From the NCBI GenBank assembly GCA_963575745.1, contig CAUYUJ010007224.1, forward strand, positions 378,501 to 442,500: 64,000 bases of DNA, written 5' to 3'. Shown one piece after another: positions 31,919 to 42,639 of this stretch; within the stretch, counting starts at the first letter, position 1; every line of letters begins with the position of its first letter. The DNA is from Prorocentrum cordatum. Taxonomy: Eukaryota > Sar > Dinophyceae > Prorocentrales > Prorocentraceae. The position numbers and the translations under genes are program-made. Under the pieces are notes generated by a model, which saw only the letters and a program-made list of their open reading frames with translations, was not told the origin of the DNA and did not search any database.

Positions 31919-32520
31919 GTTGCTGAAAGTATGTATTTCTGGACTCCCGGGTCCCATTTGCTTCTAGCGCCTTCCTGCTTCAATCATCGATGTGTTTTCG
32001 CTGCGTTGTGTTATTCTCTCGGTGGGCCTGAGCCCAATCTCCTTCACCCGCCTGCCTACTCCACGTTTTCACTTACTTCTTCCGACCAACATGTAAGCCT
32101 ATGTGGCACCCCGCAGGTGCGGATGAGAGTGAGGGGGCGGCCGCGGAGTGGGTCGCGAGCGGGTCGCTGGTGGGTCGCGGTTGGGTCGCGGTTGGGTCGC
32201 GGGCGGGTCGTGGGCCGGGCCGCGGGCCGGGTCGCGAGCGGGCCGGGCAGGGCAACGCAACAATTATCCGCACCGCGAAATTCTTCTTCAGCCATGTTCC
32301 CGTGCACAGTGAATGACCGTGCGGCCCCCTCACTCTGACCAGAGAATGTTCAAAGTGGTTTGCACGATCTGTTTTTCGAGCATTTCTGGCCGAGACCGTC
32401 GAGACCGGCGTTCTGCTCTGAGGGCACTGTATTTGTTGCATGGACGTTCTGTTGTTCGAAGAAGATTTCGTGGTAGCCCCATCAGGATACCAGCACGGTC
32501 GGTCCCTGCTCAAGCAGACC
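31919..32520. repeat. Composite of three dispersed repeats
   Basis: 31919-32092 is a TTGAAAGTATGTATTTCTGG family also present at about 51188 and 55355. 32140-32240 is GGGTCGCGG-type repeat, also at 49262-49640. 32255-32337 (ATCCGCACCGC through GGCCCCCTCACTCTGA) recurs at 50573-50647. 32345-32520 is a diverged copy of 36880-37055 (shared GGTAGCCC, ACGGTCGGTC and TGCTCAA blocks). Confidence 0.7.
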
Positions 32521-33410
32521 CCATCTGGTTATGCAAAGTGCACGGTGGAAATGGTTTGATAGTTTTCGTCTTTTCGAGGGCCCTTACCGAGCCATGGGGT
32601 GCGGCAAACAACGACGCAGGATTAGAAGCCAGTCCCAGGGAAGAGGTCCACCCCAGACTCGGGCATGGAGAGCACGCCCATCCAGACAAGTCGACAAAGG
32701 AAATCTGTGCCGGTTCACTCGACGTCGGCATTCGAGTGTACCTGGTGCATTCCGCAGTCGGCTCCGCTGATCGACGCGCGTCTCGCTGGATAAATTCGGT
32801 TGTGTTCGGACGTCGATTCGCTATTATGCCCACGTCTACTCGGAATGCTGTGCCCTGCGCACGTGGAATGCCCCTGGCCTCTCTCACGAAAGGGTTCTTT
32901 GCCGAAGGGAGTTAGTTCTGTCCACCCCCCGAAAGACCTCCTCCGGTTATGAGAGGCTCACAGCGGGATTTGCTTGCTGGTTTTCGGCCCCCGGGTGCCC
33001 TTGCCAGGCCCCGGGAGCGCCAGAACACGACGCGGGAAGAGCAGCCGATCGTGGGGAAGGGGTCCAGACATCCGGGGTCCGCCCTGTGAGCAAAGATTGG
33101 GGGGCTCGTAGGGGGGGGGGGGGGGGGCGAGAAGTGGCGGGGGCAGAGGGGGCTGGAGACAAGGAGCTCATTAGGGCCCCTGCATTAGGGCCCCTCGAGG
33201 GGCCCGTTGGGACCCCGAAGGGGGCCTCTGGGGCCCAAGAAGGGCGCCCTTCTACCCCCCCCCCCCATTTTTCGCACCCCCGTTAAAAGGAACGCCCGAG
33301 GACAACAGGTCGAGTCGAGGTTTTGAGGTTTCTGTCGTGGTCGTCGGTTCTCGGGGGGTTCTCCCAGCCGCGGGGTGCTCCGGCTCCAGCAGCTGCCCCT
33401 CGCCCCGTGG
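32521..33410. other. Gene-free stretch
   Basis: No convincing exon. A poly-G run lies at 33110-33127 and a poly-C run at 33255-33266; tandem GGGCCCCT near 33173-33195. Confidence 0.4.
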
Positions 33411-33686
33411 CATCGCTCGGACGTGTGCGTGTTTTTTCTCGGCGAGGCGCCTCGGGGAGCATGTTGGGGTCATCTTGCGCACTGCATGGCGGCAGCTGCG
33501 ACCGCTTAGATTGCCACTGCTTTGCTCCCATCGTGGTCTTGGTCGCGCTATTGGGATAGCCCTCTTGAGGGGCAGCGGAATTCTAGTTTCCTTTGCCGTG
33601 GAAAAAGTGTTGGGGTCATCTTGCGCAAGAAGTGCACGCACGAAGTCGCAAACCATGCAAGGGGAAGGGGCGCGCGAGCGATGGCG
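33411..33686. mobile_element. MITE-like element, TIR GCTCGGACGT, split by a nested insertion
   Basis: Left end CATCGCTCGGACGTGTGCG, right end GCGAGCGATGGC. The element is interrupted at 33482-33608 by about 127 bp flanked by a 19-bp direct repeat (GTTGGGGTCATCTTGCGCA at 33463-33481 and 33609-33627). Uninterrupted relatives are at 35952-36057 and 63593-63720. Confidence 0.65.
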
Positions 33687-33849
33687 AGGTCCCGGGGGTG
33701 CTCGGATCGTTGCAAACAGCTGCCAGGGACCTGAGGTGTGGCCCGAAGGCCGGGCCGGGGGGGGGGCAACGGCAGGAGGGGGCTGGCCCATTGCAGGGGG
33801 TTGCAGTACAGTCGGACCGAGGTATCAGATCGAGGTCGGCCCGGGGAGA

Positions 33850-33970
33850 GTAGTCTGGTGTTCTTCGTGCTTTGTTGGTGTTCTTGTGCATCCAGGGGAG
33901 GGTACCCTAATGTTCTTCGTCTGTGTTGGATGCTCCTGTGCATCCTGGGGAGGGTGCCCTTGGATGTTCT
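33850..33970. repeat. Tandem ~52-bp repeat, two copies
   Basis: Both units run from TGTTCTTCGT to GGGGAGGGT.CCCT, with several differences. Confidence 0.7.
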
Positions 33971-34257
33971 GTGTTCTGGCCAGCGGAGGGTCTCGTGTTT
34001 TTGAAGGATGTTCTTTTGTCCCAGGTCCGATTGTAGGCAAACCAAAAAGAAGTCGGCCTGCCAGCAGCTCTCCCATGGACCATCAGGTACCCACAGAAGC
34101 TCTGGGACACCTCAGGACACTCAGAGATGTGCGAAGAGTGTGCCCCAACGATGTCTTGCCGCAAGATTATTTATCGGTTGTGTGTATTCTATCCGTTCTC
34201 AGGCAGTGCCAGGGGGGTCATCACAAAGGTAGGGAACTACCTCTGCCATGAGATCGG

Positions 34258-34300
34258 GGGACGAGGAGGAGGAGGAGGAGGAGGAGGAGGAGGGAGGATC
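34258..34300 (+). repeat. Short (GGA)n tract
   Basis: About 40 bp of GGA triplets. Confidence 0.9.
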
Positions 34301-34756
34301 GGGGACCAAGGATTTTTGTTGGACTAATCTCTGGGCGCCTCTGGGTGTCTTGGGAGGCATCCGTTTTCTGGAGGAGGTGGTGGCCCCTTGGCATGACCTG
34401 GCATGCCCCTCGCGGGCTCGATGCTGAATCTTTGGAATTGCGGCAGGTGCGTTGGATGTTTAGCCGATGTGCAACAGAAGTTCAGACATAAGAGCCCGAA
34501 GTTCTTTGTCACCGCTTCGTGATTCCAAGTGGTGGTTAGCGGGGCTGGGATTGCACCGTTTCAAAAAATGCCAATCAGCATGCATGTTACAAATTGGTGT
34601 GTTGACCTGTTCGGGGAACTCGCGTTTGCGCAGGCAGGCAGCGGTGCACACCACCGCACTGATCATCGAGTCAGAACTTCCAATGGACATCGAGGCGTGA
34701 TCCCTTGCATACGCGATCTTACGGATACTCGGGGATGACACAATTTTGTAAACATT

Positions 34757-34905
34757 GCTGGTTTCTCGGATCGCCGCTGGACCCCCCCCCTTGGCGCGCG
34801 GAGCGCGATAGGGGCGGCGCTGGAGGCGCCGCCAGGGGGGGGTCCAGCGCCGATCTCAGAGAGCCCCGCGCGGAGCGCCCTCGCAAAGCCTGGCTGCCTC
34901 CGCGT
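34757..34905. repeat. Foldback element, copy 1 of 3
   Basis: The left arm (TTTCTCGGATCGCCGCTGGA then poly-C) inverts to the right arm (poly-G then TCCAGCGCCGATCTCAGAGA). Inner palindrome GGCGGCGCTGGAGGCGCCGCC. Related copies lie at 39305-39425 and 61247-61378. Confidence 0.65.
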
Positions 34906-35950
34906 GGGGTCAGCTGCCGCGCAGGCCCGAGCCGCGAGGCTCGTGGAGACGGGCGCACGCCCAAATCCGGGCTTGTGGAGATCGAGGCGACACTGCTGCG
35001 GTCGGCGTTCTGCTTCGGGGGCGGCCAAGAGGGGGGTGATGACCAGGTGGGGGGAGAGATCATGGCGGGGCCATGACATCTCCCCAGGTTTCACTGCGCC
35101 TCCTCTTACTGCTGTGCGTTCCCTGGCCCCCCCCCCCCCGGGGCTCGCGCCCATGCCTCGGTCCATGACCTGCGCCCGCCCTCCTGGGCGCCCCCTCTTG
35201 GCCGCCCCCGAGAGAATCCCGGAGGCCTCGCGCGGCAGCTTGAGGCTCAACGTGCGTCGGACTCACGTCGGAGCGCGTCGGGCTTACATCGGACTCATGT
35301 CAAATGCACATGGGATGTACGTCGGGACATCGCCGTGCGAACGTCGTCCCAAGTCTGACGGGGCAGACGCGCGGACTAGATCGTGCAACTGTTTTGCGCC
35401 CCGCGAGGCCTCCAGGATGTTTCTCACAGCGTTCTGGGAGAACGTGGCTTCGGCCAGGTCCGGGACCCACGAGGGGCCCAACACGTTTTTGTTGGCCCGC
35501 GTGCGCCAGGGCGTACGAGACGAGCAGGCGTTGGTCAGAGCGAGCGGTGGGCTGAAACGGAAGCTAACACAGGCACGAAGCGAACGAGCAAGAGCCTGTT
35601 CTTCTAGATTGCGGCAAGTTTACTCGCGTGGACTGGGGGTGGCGGCTGAACCTGAAGCAAACCGCAAACGACCTGCATTGAAGGAAATGACTCAAGTTGA
35701 AAGGCACCTGCACGTTAGTACTCGTCTGAAGAGGGGCGAGAAGGGAGGGGGGGGGGGGGGGGGGGCGAACGCCATGCAAGTTAAATTGCCCGAATCTCCT
35801 CCCCCAAAAAAAGAAAGGCTCCAAGGGACGAGAAAAGAGGCGGGGCGGAGCCCGATCAGGCCATGCTGGTCGGCGCGGGAGTGCCGGGAGGGCGTGCAGC
35901 TGCGCACGAGCATTGGGTCATTGGCCAGAGGTGGCAGGCCGTGCAGCTTG
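34906..35950. other. Gene-free stretch
   Basis: Open frames exist but read as GC-rich noise. A poly-C run at about 35131-35140 and a poly-G run at 35747-35765. CGTCGGACTCACGTCGGAGC-type short repeats at 35257-35330. Confidence 0.4.
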
Positions 35951-35951
35951 G

Positions 35952-36057
35952 TATCGCTCGGACGTGCGCATTCGAGGAGCATCTTGGATCATCTTGCGGA
36001 GGAACAAACACGCACGAAACCGACAAACGCACGGAGGATGGGCGTCCGAGCGATGGC
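35952..36057. mobile_element. MITE-like element, TIR GCTCGGACGT, intact copy
   Basis: TATCGCTCGGACGTGCGC at the left and GGGCGTCCGAGCGATGGC at the right; about 106 bp. The interior shares CATCTTG..TCATCTTGCG and CACGCACGAAACCGAC with the other two copies. Confidence 0.75.
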
Positions 36058-38687
36058 AGAAGTAGGAGAAGAGGAGCACCAGGATGTCTGGGGGCAAAGG
36101 CTGGTGCCGCGGGGGCTCAGAGAGCCGTCCGTGAACAGGAAGCCCTTGGCGCCAGTGGCTGGACGTCAGGGTGCCGTGGGAAGCGGGCGCACCGTCGAAA
36201 CTGAGGGGCCCCAGGCACTCAGAAAGACAGTTGTCGGGATTGGAGGATGGGGTCTGGGAGGGACGACCAGATCACCCGCATCATCGAGCATGCTGGTCGT
36301 GCTTATTTTCACAGTCGCACCCAGTATCTCCTGAACCCCTTCCTCTCAACACAATGATTCGTCGGACGGGGCTAGGACGAGGACAAATCCGTTCCAGAGC
36401 GTCCCAGAACGCTTTCAGAGCGCCCCGCCACTCCTCGGTGCACTGGGCGCCTCCTGGCGCCGGGAGGCGCCAGGGAAATCGGCGACGTGAGCTGCTTCGA
36501 CCCAGGGACCCAGCCCCCCTCGGGTCAAGACGGGAGGCTCTGCCATATTTTCGGCTCCCGGAGCCTTCGCCGGGTCCCAGGGCCTTCCAGGGAACGAGTC
36601 TCAGGGCGAAGCGCCAGTTCCAGAGGAGTGGGTCGAGACCTCTGGGCGTCGACGCTGTGAACAAGATCCTGTTGTCGAGGGCTCGGGACGAAGCGCTGGT
36701 CCCCGGGGAGTGGGTCGAGACCTCTGGGCGTCGACGCTGTAATAAAAAATCGGGTCGCCGAGGGTCTGGGAAACCCGCGTGCGCCCCGCCTTCGCCTCTC
36801 CTGGCAGCACCGACGTCGCCTAGAGTCAAGCAGTGGCGAAGCGTCCTGGCTCGCCTAGAGGCCCACCAAAGAGTGTTCTAAGAACCTTGTGTGGTCTGCA
36901 CGACACGTTCTTAGACCGTTTCTGGCTGAGACGGTCTTTTTCAACACATCGGGTTCATGTTCTACGACTATTGTTATCGCCCTTCGAATATTTGCGGGTT
37001 CTAAGAGCATTTCTTGGTAGCCCTACAGGAATGCCGGGACGGTCGGTCATTGCTCAATAGAGGTTGTCACCAACACCACGATCGGCGGTGTATCTTCAGC
37101 GCAGGAAGATGTTCCTGATCTCGGTGATGGTGGCAATATTCGGCCATCTAAGTGACCGAACTATTTCCACCAGCAACAACAACAAAAGACCATCTTACCC
37201 CTGTGGAGGACGTCTCCTGTGTTGGTGTTGGTGCCCGTTTCGAGGCCTGCAAGCACAGTCTGAGATTCGGGTTCAGTGTTTCGCGTCGCGGGTTCTGGCA
37301 CACCATGCCTTGGCGCGACACGCCAACCATGCCCCGGTCCCTCAGCCTGGGATGCAATTCTTGGGGGAGGCTACATCCTGCATCGGCGCTGGCATGTGTG
37401 TTCGCGGTCGATAACCGGCTTCATCTGTGCGGATCTGGCTTTCTCCCGCTGAATACCGCGCGATCCGAACGTATCCGGCTAAATCCCGGGCTTAACCTGG
37501 CCTTACTGCCCTGAATTTTTCCAGCGGAGGCCTCCCAGGAGTTGCCTCCTGACTCGGCGTCCACGTCCCGAGTCTTGCCTGGCCTCCGCCCCCGCCCCGC
37601 CGAGCGGAGCGACGTGTTGTATCCGCTTGCACGACACGGCGTGTCGCCGGGGCCGCCGCCACGACACGCTCAGCAAAAGCTCACGGCCGTGACAACCGGC
37701 GTCGAGGACTTCGCGGTCCTTACAGACGACAGGGCCGTTGTGTGTGTTGCCGTTCATGTGATGCTTGAGTGCGGGGACGGTGAAGAAGTGTTCCCCGGAA
37801 CAGTAACAGCAGGCGCGCCGGAATCGGAACGGCAGCCAGAACTAAACAAAAGGGCGGCGATTGAATTGGAGCAGTCGTCGGCGACAGAGCCAAACAACAA
37901 CTGAACCAATTGAACCGGTGCAGCAAAGAGTCGCGTCGCGTCCACAGCCCTCTATGGTCGAAGATTGATGACCACACGTCGTGCATGTGTTCCTTCTTTG
38001 CCCTGCGAGGAGCTGAGGCGAGATGGCTTCCCGTGGCCGAGGGACGACCCTCGCGGAGGCCGCCTCGGCCGCGCGGAGGGGCGGGGCGCAGGAGGACTCC
38101 CTCGGGAGGGGCAGAAGGGTATCAACGGCACGCTGCCAGCGGGACTCCGTGAGCGTGCTGTCTTTCGCGCTCGTCCGGAAGCCTGGTGCTCCGTCAGCAG
38201 TATCGCGCTGAGGGGCTCCCCACGGCGGCGTGCCACTGGCAGTGTCTTCTCTCTCCTCCCCCCCCCCCAGGCGCCGAGTTTCGTTGCAACGAATCTCAAG
38301 TCGGGCCTGTCCCTCTACAGGAGGCATGTTCAGACACAGTTTTAACAGATGGTATGGGGACGATTTGTTGTTAGCATGATTTGGCTATGTTGGGTGTATG
38401 GTTAGGGTATTTGTTTTATTTTTCGCCTAAGATCCCCCTGTAGGAATCAGGCCACTCAGATAAGGATGGGGTTCTCGGGGGCAGGGCCTCGGGGGTGCTA
38501 GTCGGGCGTGCCCCTTGTCGAGGACGGGCACCCAGCCACCGTGCGTCCTCGAGCTGGCCCCGAATCTGTCGCCCAGCCCGAACTCCCGCAGAGTCGGGGA
38601 TCGGGGTCGCCAGAATCAACGTAACAGGGACGGGGGAGGACTCTGGTGCTCTTCGTTCCGGGGTTCTTGGTGCTCCCTCGTCGCCGC
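36058..38687. other. Gene-free stretch with dispersed repeats
   Basis: GTGGGTCGAGACCTCTGGGC occurs twice (about 36630 and 36711) and in inverse form near 57997-58020. 36880-37055 matches 32345-32520. 37440-37555 resembles 58380-58545 (ATCCCGTT-type decamers followed by GGCCTCC../GTTGCCTCCT). No supported gene. Confidence 0.5.
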
Positions 38688-38760
38688 GCTCTGGCCAGGA
38701 CTTCAAGGGCGACGAGGGACGTCGTACGTCCCTTGTCGCCCTTGAAGCCCTGGCCAGAGC
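38688..38760. repeat. 73-bp perfect-looking hairpin
   Basis: Arms GCTCTGGCCAGGACTTCAAG and CTTGAAGCCCTGGCCAGAGC, continuing inward to GACGTCGTACGTC. One or two mismatches only. Confidence 0.8.
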
Positions 38761-39304
38761 ACACCCTGGGACAGGTCCAGGGGGTCGATCCGAGGGCGAG
38801 GACGGAGAGAGACTGACTGAGACCTCCAGCGTCCCGAGGCACAAACATGGCGGCGCTGGGTTTTCGCATGTCCTCTGCGAATGGGGGCCGTATCCGGCCC
38901 CGTTGCCGTTCGAGCCGCATCGCCGATGCATCAGCGATGCGCCGCGATTCCCCGGACCCCATCTACTCCGACCCCATCGAGGAGGCCTCATATGGAGCGG
39001 CCCGTGAGCCACGGAAGCTCCTTGCGCTGCGAGAGCGACTGCGTCCTCCCGCGCCTCCGAGGAGGAGAAGGCGCCCGTTGCGCTACCCTGTCCTCGTTGT
39101 CGCTTGCGTGGGCCTCCTGCGAGGCCCTCGTCGCCACCCCTGGGTTCGCCTCTAGATCCTGTGGCCCGCACCCCAGGAGAGGTCCGGCGAGTATCGATAT
39201 CGGAACCCTTTGTAGTATCCCCGCAGTCGGCATGGCAGCAGCGTCTGATGAGTTGGAACGGTCGGGAACGTTTGTGCAGCATGTCGGGCTGCCTGAAGTC
39301 CTCA

Positions 39305-39425
39305 CGGATTCCATGGACTGACGTGGGCCCCCCCCGGTGTCGCCGCTCTTGGCGCGCTCCGCGCGCCAGGGACGAGGGCCCATCGCCGATCCAAGAAATC
39401 CGCGCGGGCCTCCGAACGCTTGCGT
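39305..39425. repeat. Foldback element, copy 2 of 3
   Basis: Contains GACGTGGGCCC, GGCGCGCTCCGCGCGCC and GGGCCCATCGCCGATCC, then AAGAAATCCGCGCGGGCCTCC. It aligns with 34757-34905 and 61247-61378; its left arm is diverged. Confidence 0.5.
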
Positions 39426-39820
39426 TTATGTTGCTTGCCTTGCCGCTGGCTCTGGTCTTGGCACGCCTGCGTTTACAGGCATGCCCTGTGTCAGCTCCCA
39501 CCGCTTGCGGTCGCTTTGGTCCGTGGCGGACAGCTGCTTGGCGGGGTCGGCCATCGGGCTCGTCCTGTCCGTGTGTTTGGCCGTTTGGTTGATGGCTTCC
39601 TTGCGTTATGATATTTGTCTCTTGTCGCCAGTGTCCTGCATACGTCCAGGAGTCTGCAAAATCATTCGTGGTCCGCTGAGCCATGCGCACGAGTGCATAC
39701 TCTCACACCTTGACGCGCAGACACCAGGGCTGTTATCGAAAGCAAGGTGTGCAACTCCCGCTGAGCGGTGTGCCTAGTGCACGCTCACAGCGTGTCTCGT
39801 CTTGTTTGCGCTTGCCCAGA

Positions 39821-39968
39821 CTATATGGAGCTCGACCTAAATTGCAACGTGGAGTACTACATGGACCTGCGTAAGACTCTTGGCTTCAACGCGTTGGGGC
39901 TCCTTCTCTTCATGCCCTTGTCTCGAGATATTACGAAGGACGGCTCCCAGAGGAAGAAGGGTGACTGA
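39821..39968 (+). CDS. Possible terminal exon of an unknown gene
   Basis: After TTGCGCTTGCCCAG at 39820 the frame reads YMELDLNCNVEYYMDLRKTL, then a hydrophobic GLLLFMPL stretch, and ends at TGA 39966-39968 after a basic QRKKGD tail. Composition is coding-like, and the acceptor has a pyrimidine-rich run before AG. No upstream exon was found, so this could be the end of a gene whose other exons I did not recognise, a pseudogene, or chance. Confidence 0.3.
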
Positions 39969-40574
39969 AGCGACGGTGGATGCAGCACGATAGTGCGTGG
40001 CAGTTTTTTGGGTGGGCGCATCGCAACAGCGAGTATAGGGCAGCTAAGTGGAACAGGGGATGGCAGGTAACGGAGGGTGGGGGGGGGCGATATTTACAGG
40101 GGTCTGTTTCTACATCGCCCTACTGTCCCCCAGCTGTGGGTAAGAACGAGGGGTCGCTCGGGTTGGGGCGCACAGTTGTGCATTCCATTCCAAAGCCACT
40201 GCAATCAGCATCACCCAAACAGTCCGCAAACAGTGCCTGCATCTGGGGGGTTCTTTTGTCTTTTCTAAGGACCTGGGCTCCGCTGATGGGTCCGCCGCCT
40301 TGTGGACGCCATCGCCGCCCCGCCGCCGCCTCGTCGCCGCCCGTCGTCTGGGCTCCGTCGCCAGGCCCGCCGCCCGCCGCCTCGCGGTCGCCGTCGCTGC
40401 CCCGTCGCCGCTCCGTCGCCGCCGCCCCGTTGCTCCCCCCCGCGCGGTGCAATCGAGCCGTTGCAACACAATCGATTGCAATTCAATCGGCTGCCATCGA
40501 TTCGAAAGGCCCGTCTGCCGCTCTGCTTGCGGCTCCTTTCTCGCGCGTCGCCGCGGCCCCGTTGCATTCAAACC
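39969..40574. other. Left flank of the YR retrotransposon
   Basis: CGCCGC-type low complexity (40300-40440) and ATCGATT/TGCAA-rich stretch (40445-40500). No gene. Confidence 0.5.
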
Positions 40575-40665
40575 TCATGGGGGTGCGTGCACATTAATGA
40601 CTTAGCGGATTTTGGGATGTCGGTCTCATCACCTCAGCGTGTCACTCAGTAGTCGTCTGGGCTCC
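40575..40665 (+). repeat. YR element left repeat A1
   Basis: 91 bp from TCATGGGGGTGCGTGCAC to GTCGTCTGGGCTCC. Differs from A2 by one base (A for G near 40600). Confidence 0.9.
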
Positions 40666-40679
40666 AGAGTTTTCGCCGC

Positions 40680-42639
40680 ATGCAGGGTGTGGCGGGAGCG
40701 TTCCTCGCTTTCCTGACCTTTGTGGTGCGGGACCACTTCGCGCGTCGGCCGCCCTGGGACGGCGGCGACGCCGACTGGTGCCGCGCGGAGGCTCTGGCAC
40801 CGTCTCCCGCCCCGCCTGTGCAGGACGACGTTGTCTGCCCCGTGAGCTGGGTCCACCCTGGCATCGTGGAGGAGATCGCGCAGCAGCTCGTGGCTGATCG
40901 CTGCGTGTGCGAGGTTCAGTGCAACAGCGTGAGGAGGGACTTCGCCCTCTTCGCGGGCGGCGTGGGTTTCTTCGGCTTCGGACAGCTCATCTACGGTGTG
41001 ACCTTCTTCGGCCAGTGCTGCTGCTGTCGACGGGATGGCGCTCGCGGTGGCGCCGCGGGCCGTGCGACTCGGGGCCACAGGCGAGCGTCTTACGGTGCGG
41101 GAGTTCTTGAATGAGCTCCTCCCTGGCCGCCTCGTGGCGGTCAAGTACCCAGGAGAGGACCTCTACCACGAGAGGGTGGTGTTCGGCCCGTGCGCTCGCG
41201 ACTTACTCGGCCGAGTGAGTCGCTGGGAGGTGCTGACGCCCGATCACGACAAGTACGACGAAGACATGACCATGGAGGGCGACGAAGGCGAAGCCATCGT
41301 CCTCCTGGACGACATGGGCAATTGTCCAGCGGGCCTGCGAGGAAGATTTTACCGCTTCGCTGGAGACCGCTATCCGAGCAGCCAGCAGATCGTGGACTGG
41401 GCCAGAGCCCAGGTCGACCAGATCAGGGCCGCTGGTGAGGAACCGCTGTCGATGACTCACTACATCGACCACGAGGGCTCTCGCAGGCCGCTGGCTGGCG
41501 TGGGCAGACGGCGCCGCCTGGGCGGTCCCGCGCCCTTGCCTGCGGGGGGGCCCGAGGCCCCTGGGGGCGTGGCCGCCGCTGGCGGCCTTGTGGCCTTGGA
41601 CGGCGACGCCGACGGCGCTGGGGCTTCCGTGGGGCCCGCTGGCGCGGTCGGCCTGGGCGCTGTGCGCGACGCCACCGAGGACCTTTTCGGTCTTTTGCGT
41701 GCGCGCGGGGAGCCCGCCGAGGGTCGTGTCTAGATTGTTTGCGAGAGCTCCGACGAGCACGAGACCCTCGGGCTGGAGGTCACTTTGAGGCTTGGCGACA
41801 TCGCCATCACTAGCCACGATGGACTGGTGCATCGGCACGGCGGGTTCTTGAGGGTTCGCTCGGTGCCTTCAAGCGAGTGCGTCGACTTCGTTGCCCGCCT
41901 CAAGGCTCGCAGCACGTCGGCGGCTGCTGAGCCGCCTGCTGGGGCTCTGGCGATCGGCGGCACGAAGACTCCTCCCATCGAGGCCGACGACGACGTCAGG
42001 ACTTTGTGGGTCGACTACGACGAGTCTGGGAACCGTTTCAAGTCCTTCAAGAAGGCCGTGCAGGAGAGCCGCGAGGAGCCCATCACGGCCGTGGAGGTGC
42101 AGGGCCCGCCTGGCACGCTCCACCTCGCGCGGTTCATCGAGCGGTACGGCGGTGGCCCACGGCGCTGGTGGCAGGGCTTTGCTCGGGACCACGGCATCAG
42201 CAAGACGGACAGGGTCTACCACGAGATGACGAACCTCACGGAGAGCCTGAAGTTGTTCGGCGAGTACGACCAGCTCAACTTGGGTGCCTCCGCTGGCATC
42301 GAGAAGTTGACGAGACGCATCTGCGGGGTGATCGACGCCTACGCGACAGGCGGGGGTGTCCCCAGCTGGAGGATGGCAGGCGTTTACGAGGGCGAGGCCA
42401 ACTCGATCGACGCCATCGCCCCCGCCTTGCGCAAGTGGGGCCTGACCAAGGTGAAGGACCAGAACGAGCTGGAGCAGGCTCGTTCGCGCCATCCGCGGCC
42501 CGCGGATGGCGCCGACCCGAGCGCCGCCCCGTCGGGCGCTGCGGGCCGTGGCGACGGCGGCCGCGGCCGCGGTGCTGGGGCAGGGCGGGGGGGGCCGCGG
42601 CAGAGGCGATGCGGCCGCCCCCGGTGGCGGGTGACCTAG
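40680..42639 (+). pseudogene. gag-like ORF of the YR element, with frame break and internal TAG
   Basis: Starts at ATG 40680 (frame 3) with a hydrophobic GAFLAFLTFVV segment and a second one (LFAGGVGFFGFGQLIYGV) ending in a Cys cluster, so membrane association is possible. Coding then moves to frame 1 at about 41035. It runs to TAG at 41731-41733, continues in the same frame directly after (VCESSDEHETLGLEV), and ends at 42637-42639. The part after 41990 (LWVDYDESGNRFKSFKKAV, then a His/Trp-containing helical stretch) looks like the conserved core. The end is an Arg/Gly-rich basic tail (RGRGAGAGRGG), typical of nucleic-acid-binding gag tails. The stop and frame break may be decay, recoding or assembly error. 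Confidence 0.6.

Noticed and set aside
42006-42608. Upstream extension of the RT ORF
   Set aside because: This part is a shadow of the gag-like frame; sensible pol sequence starts at about 42609.
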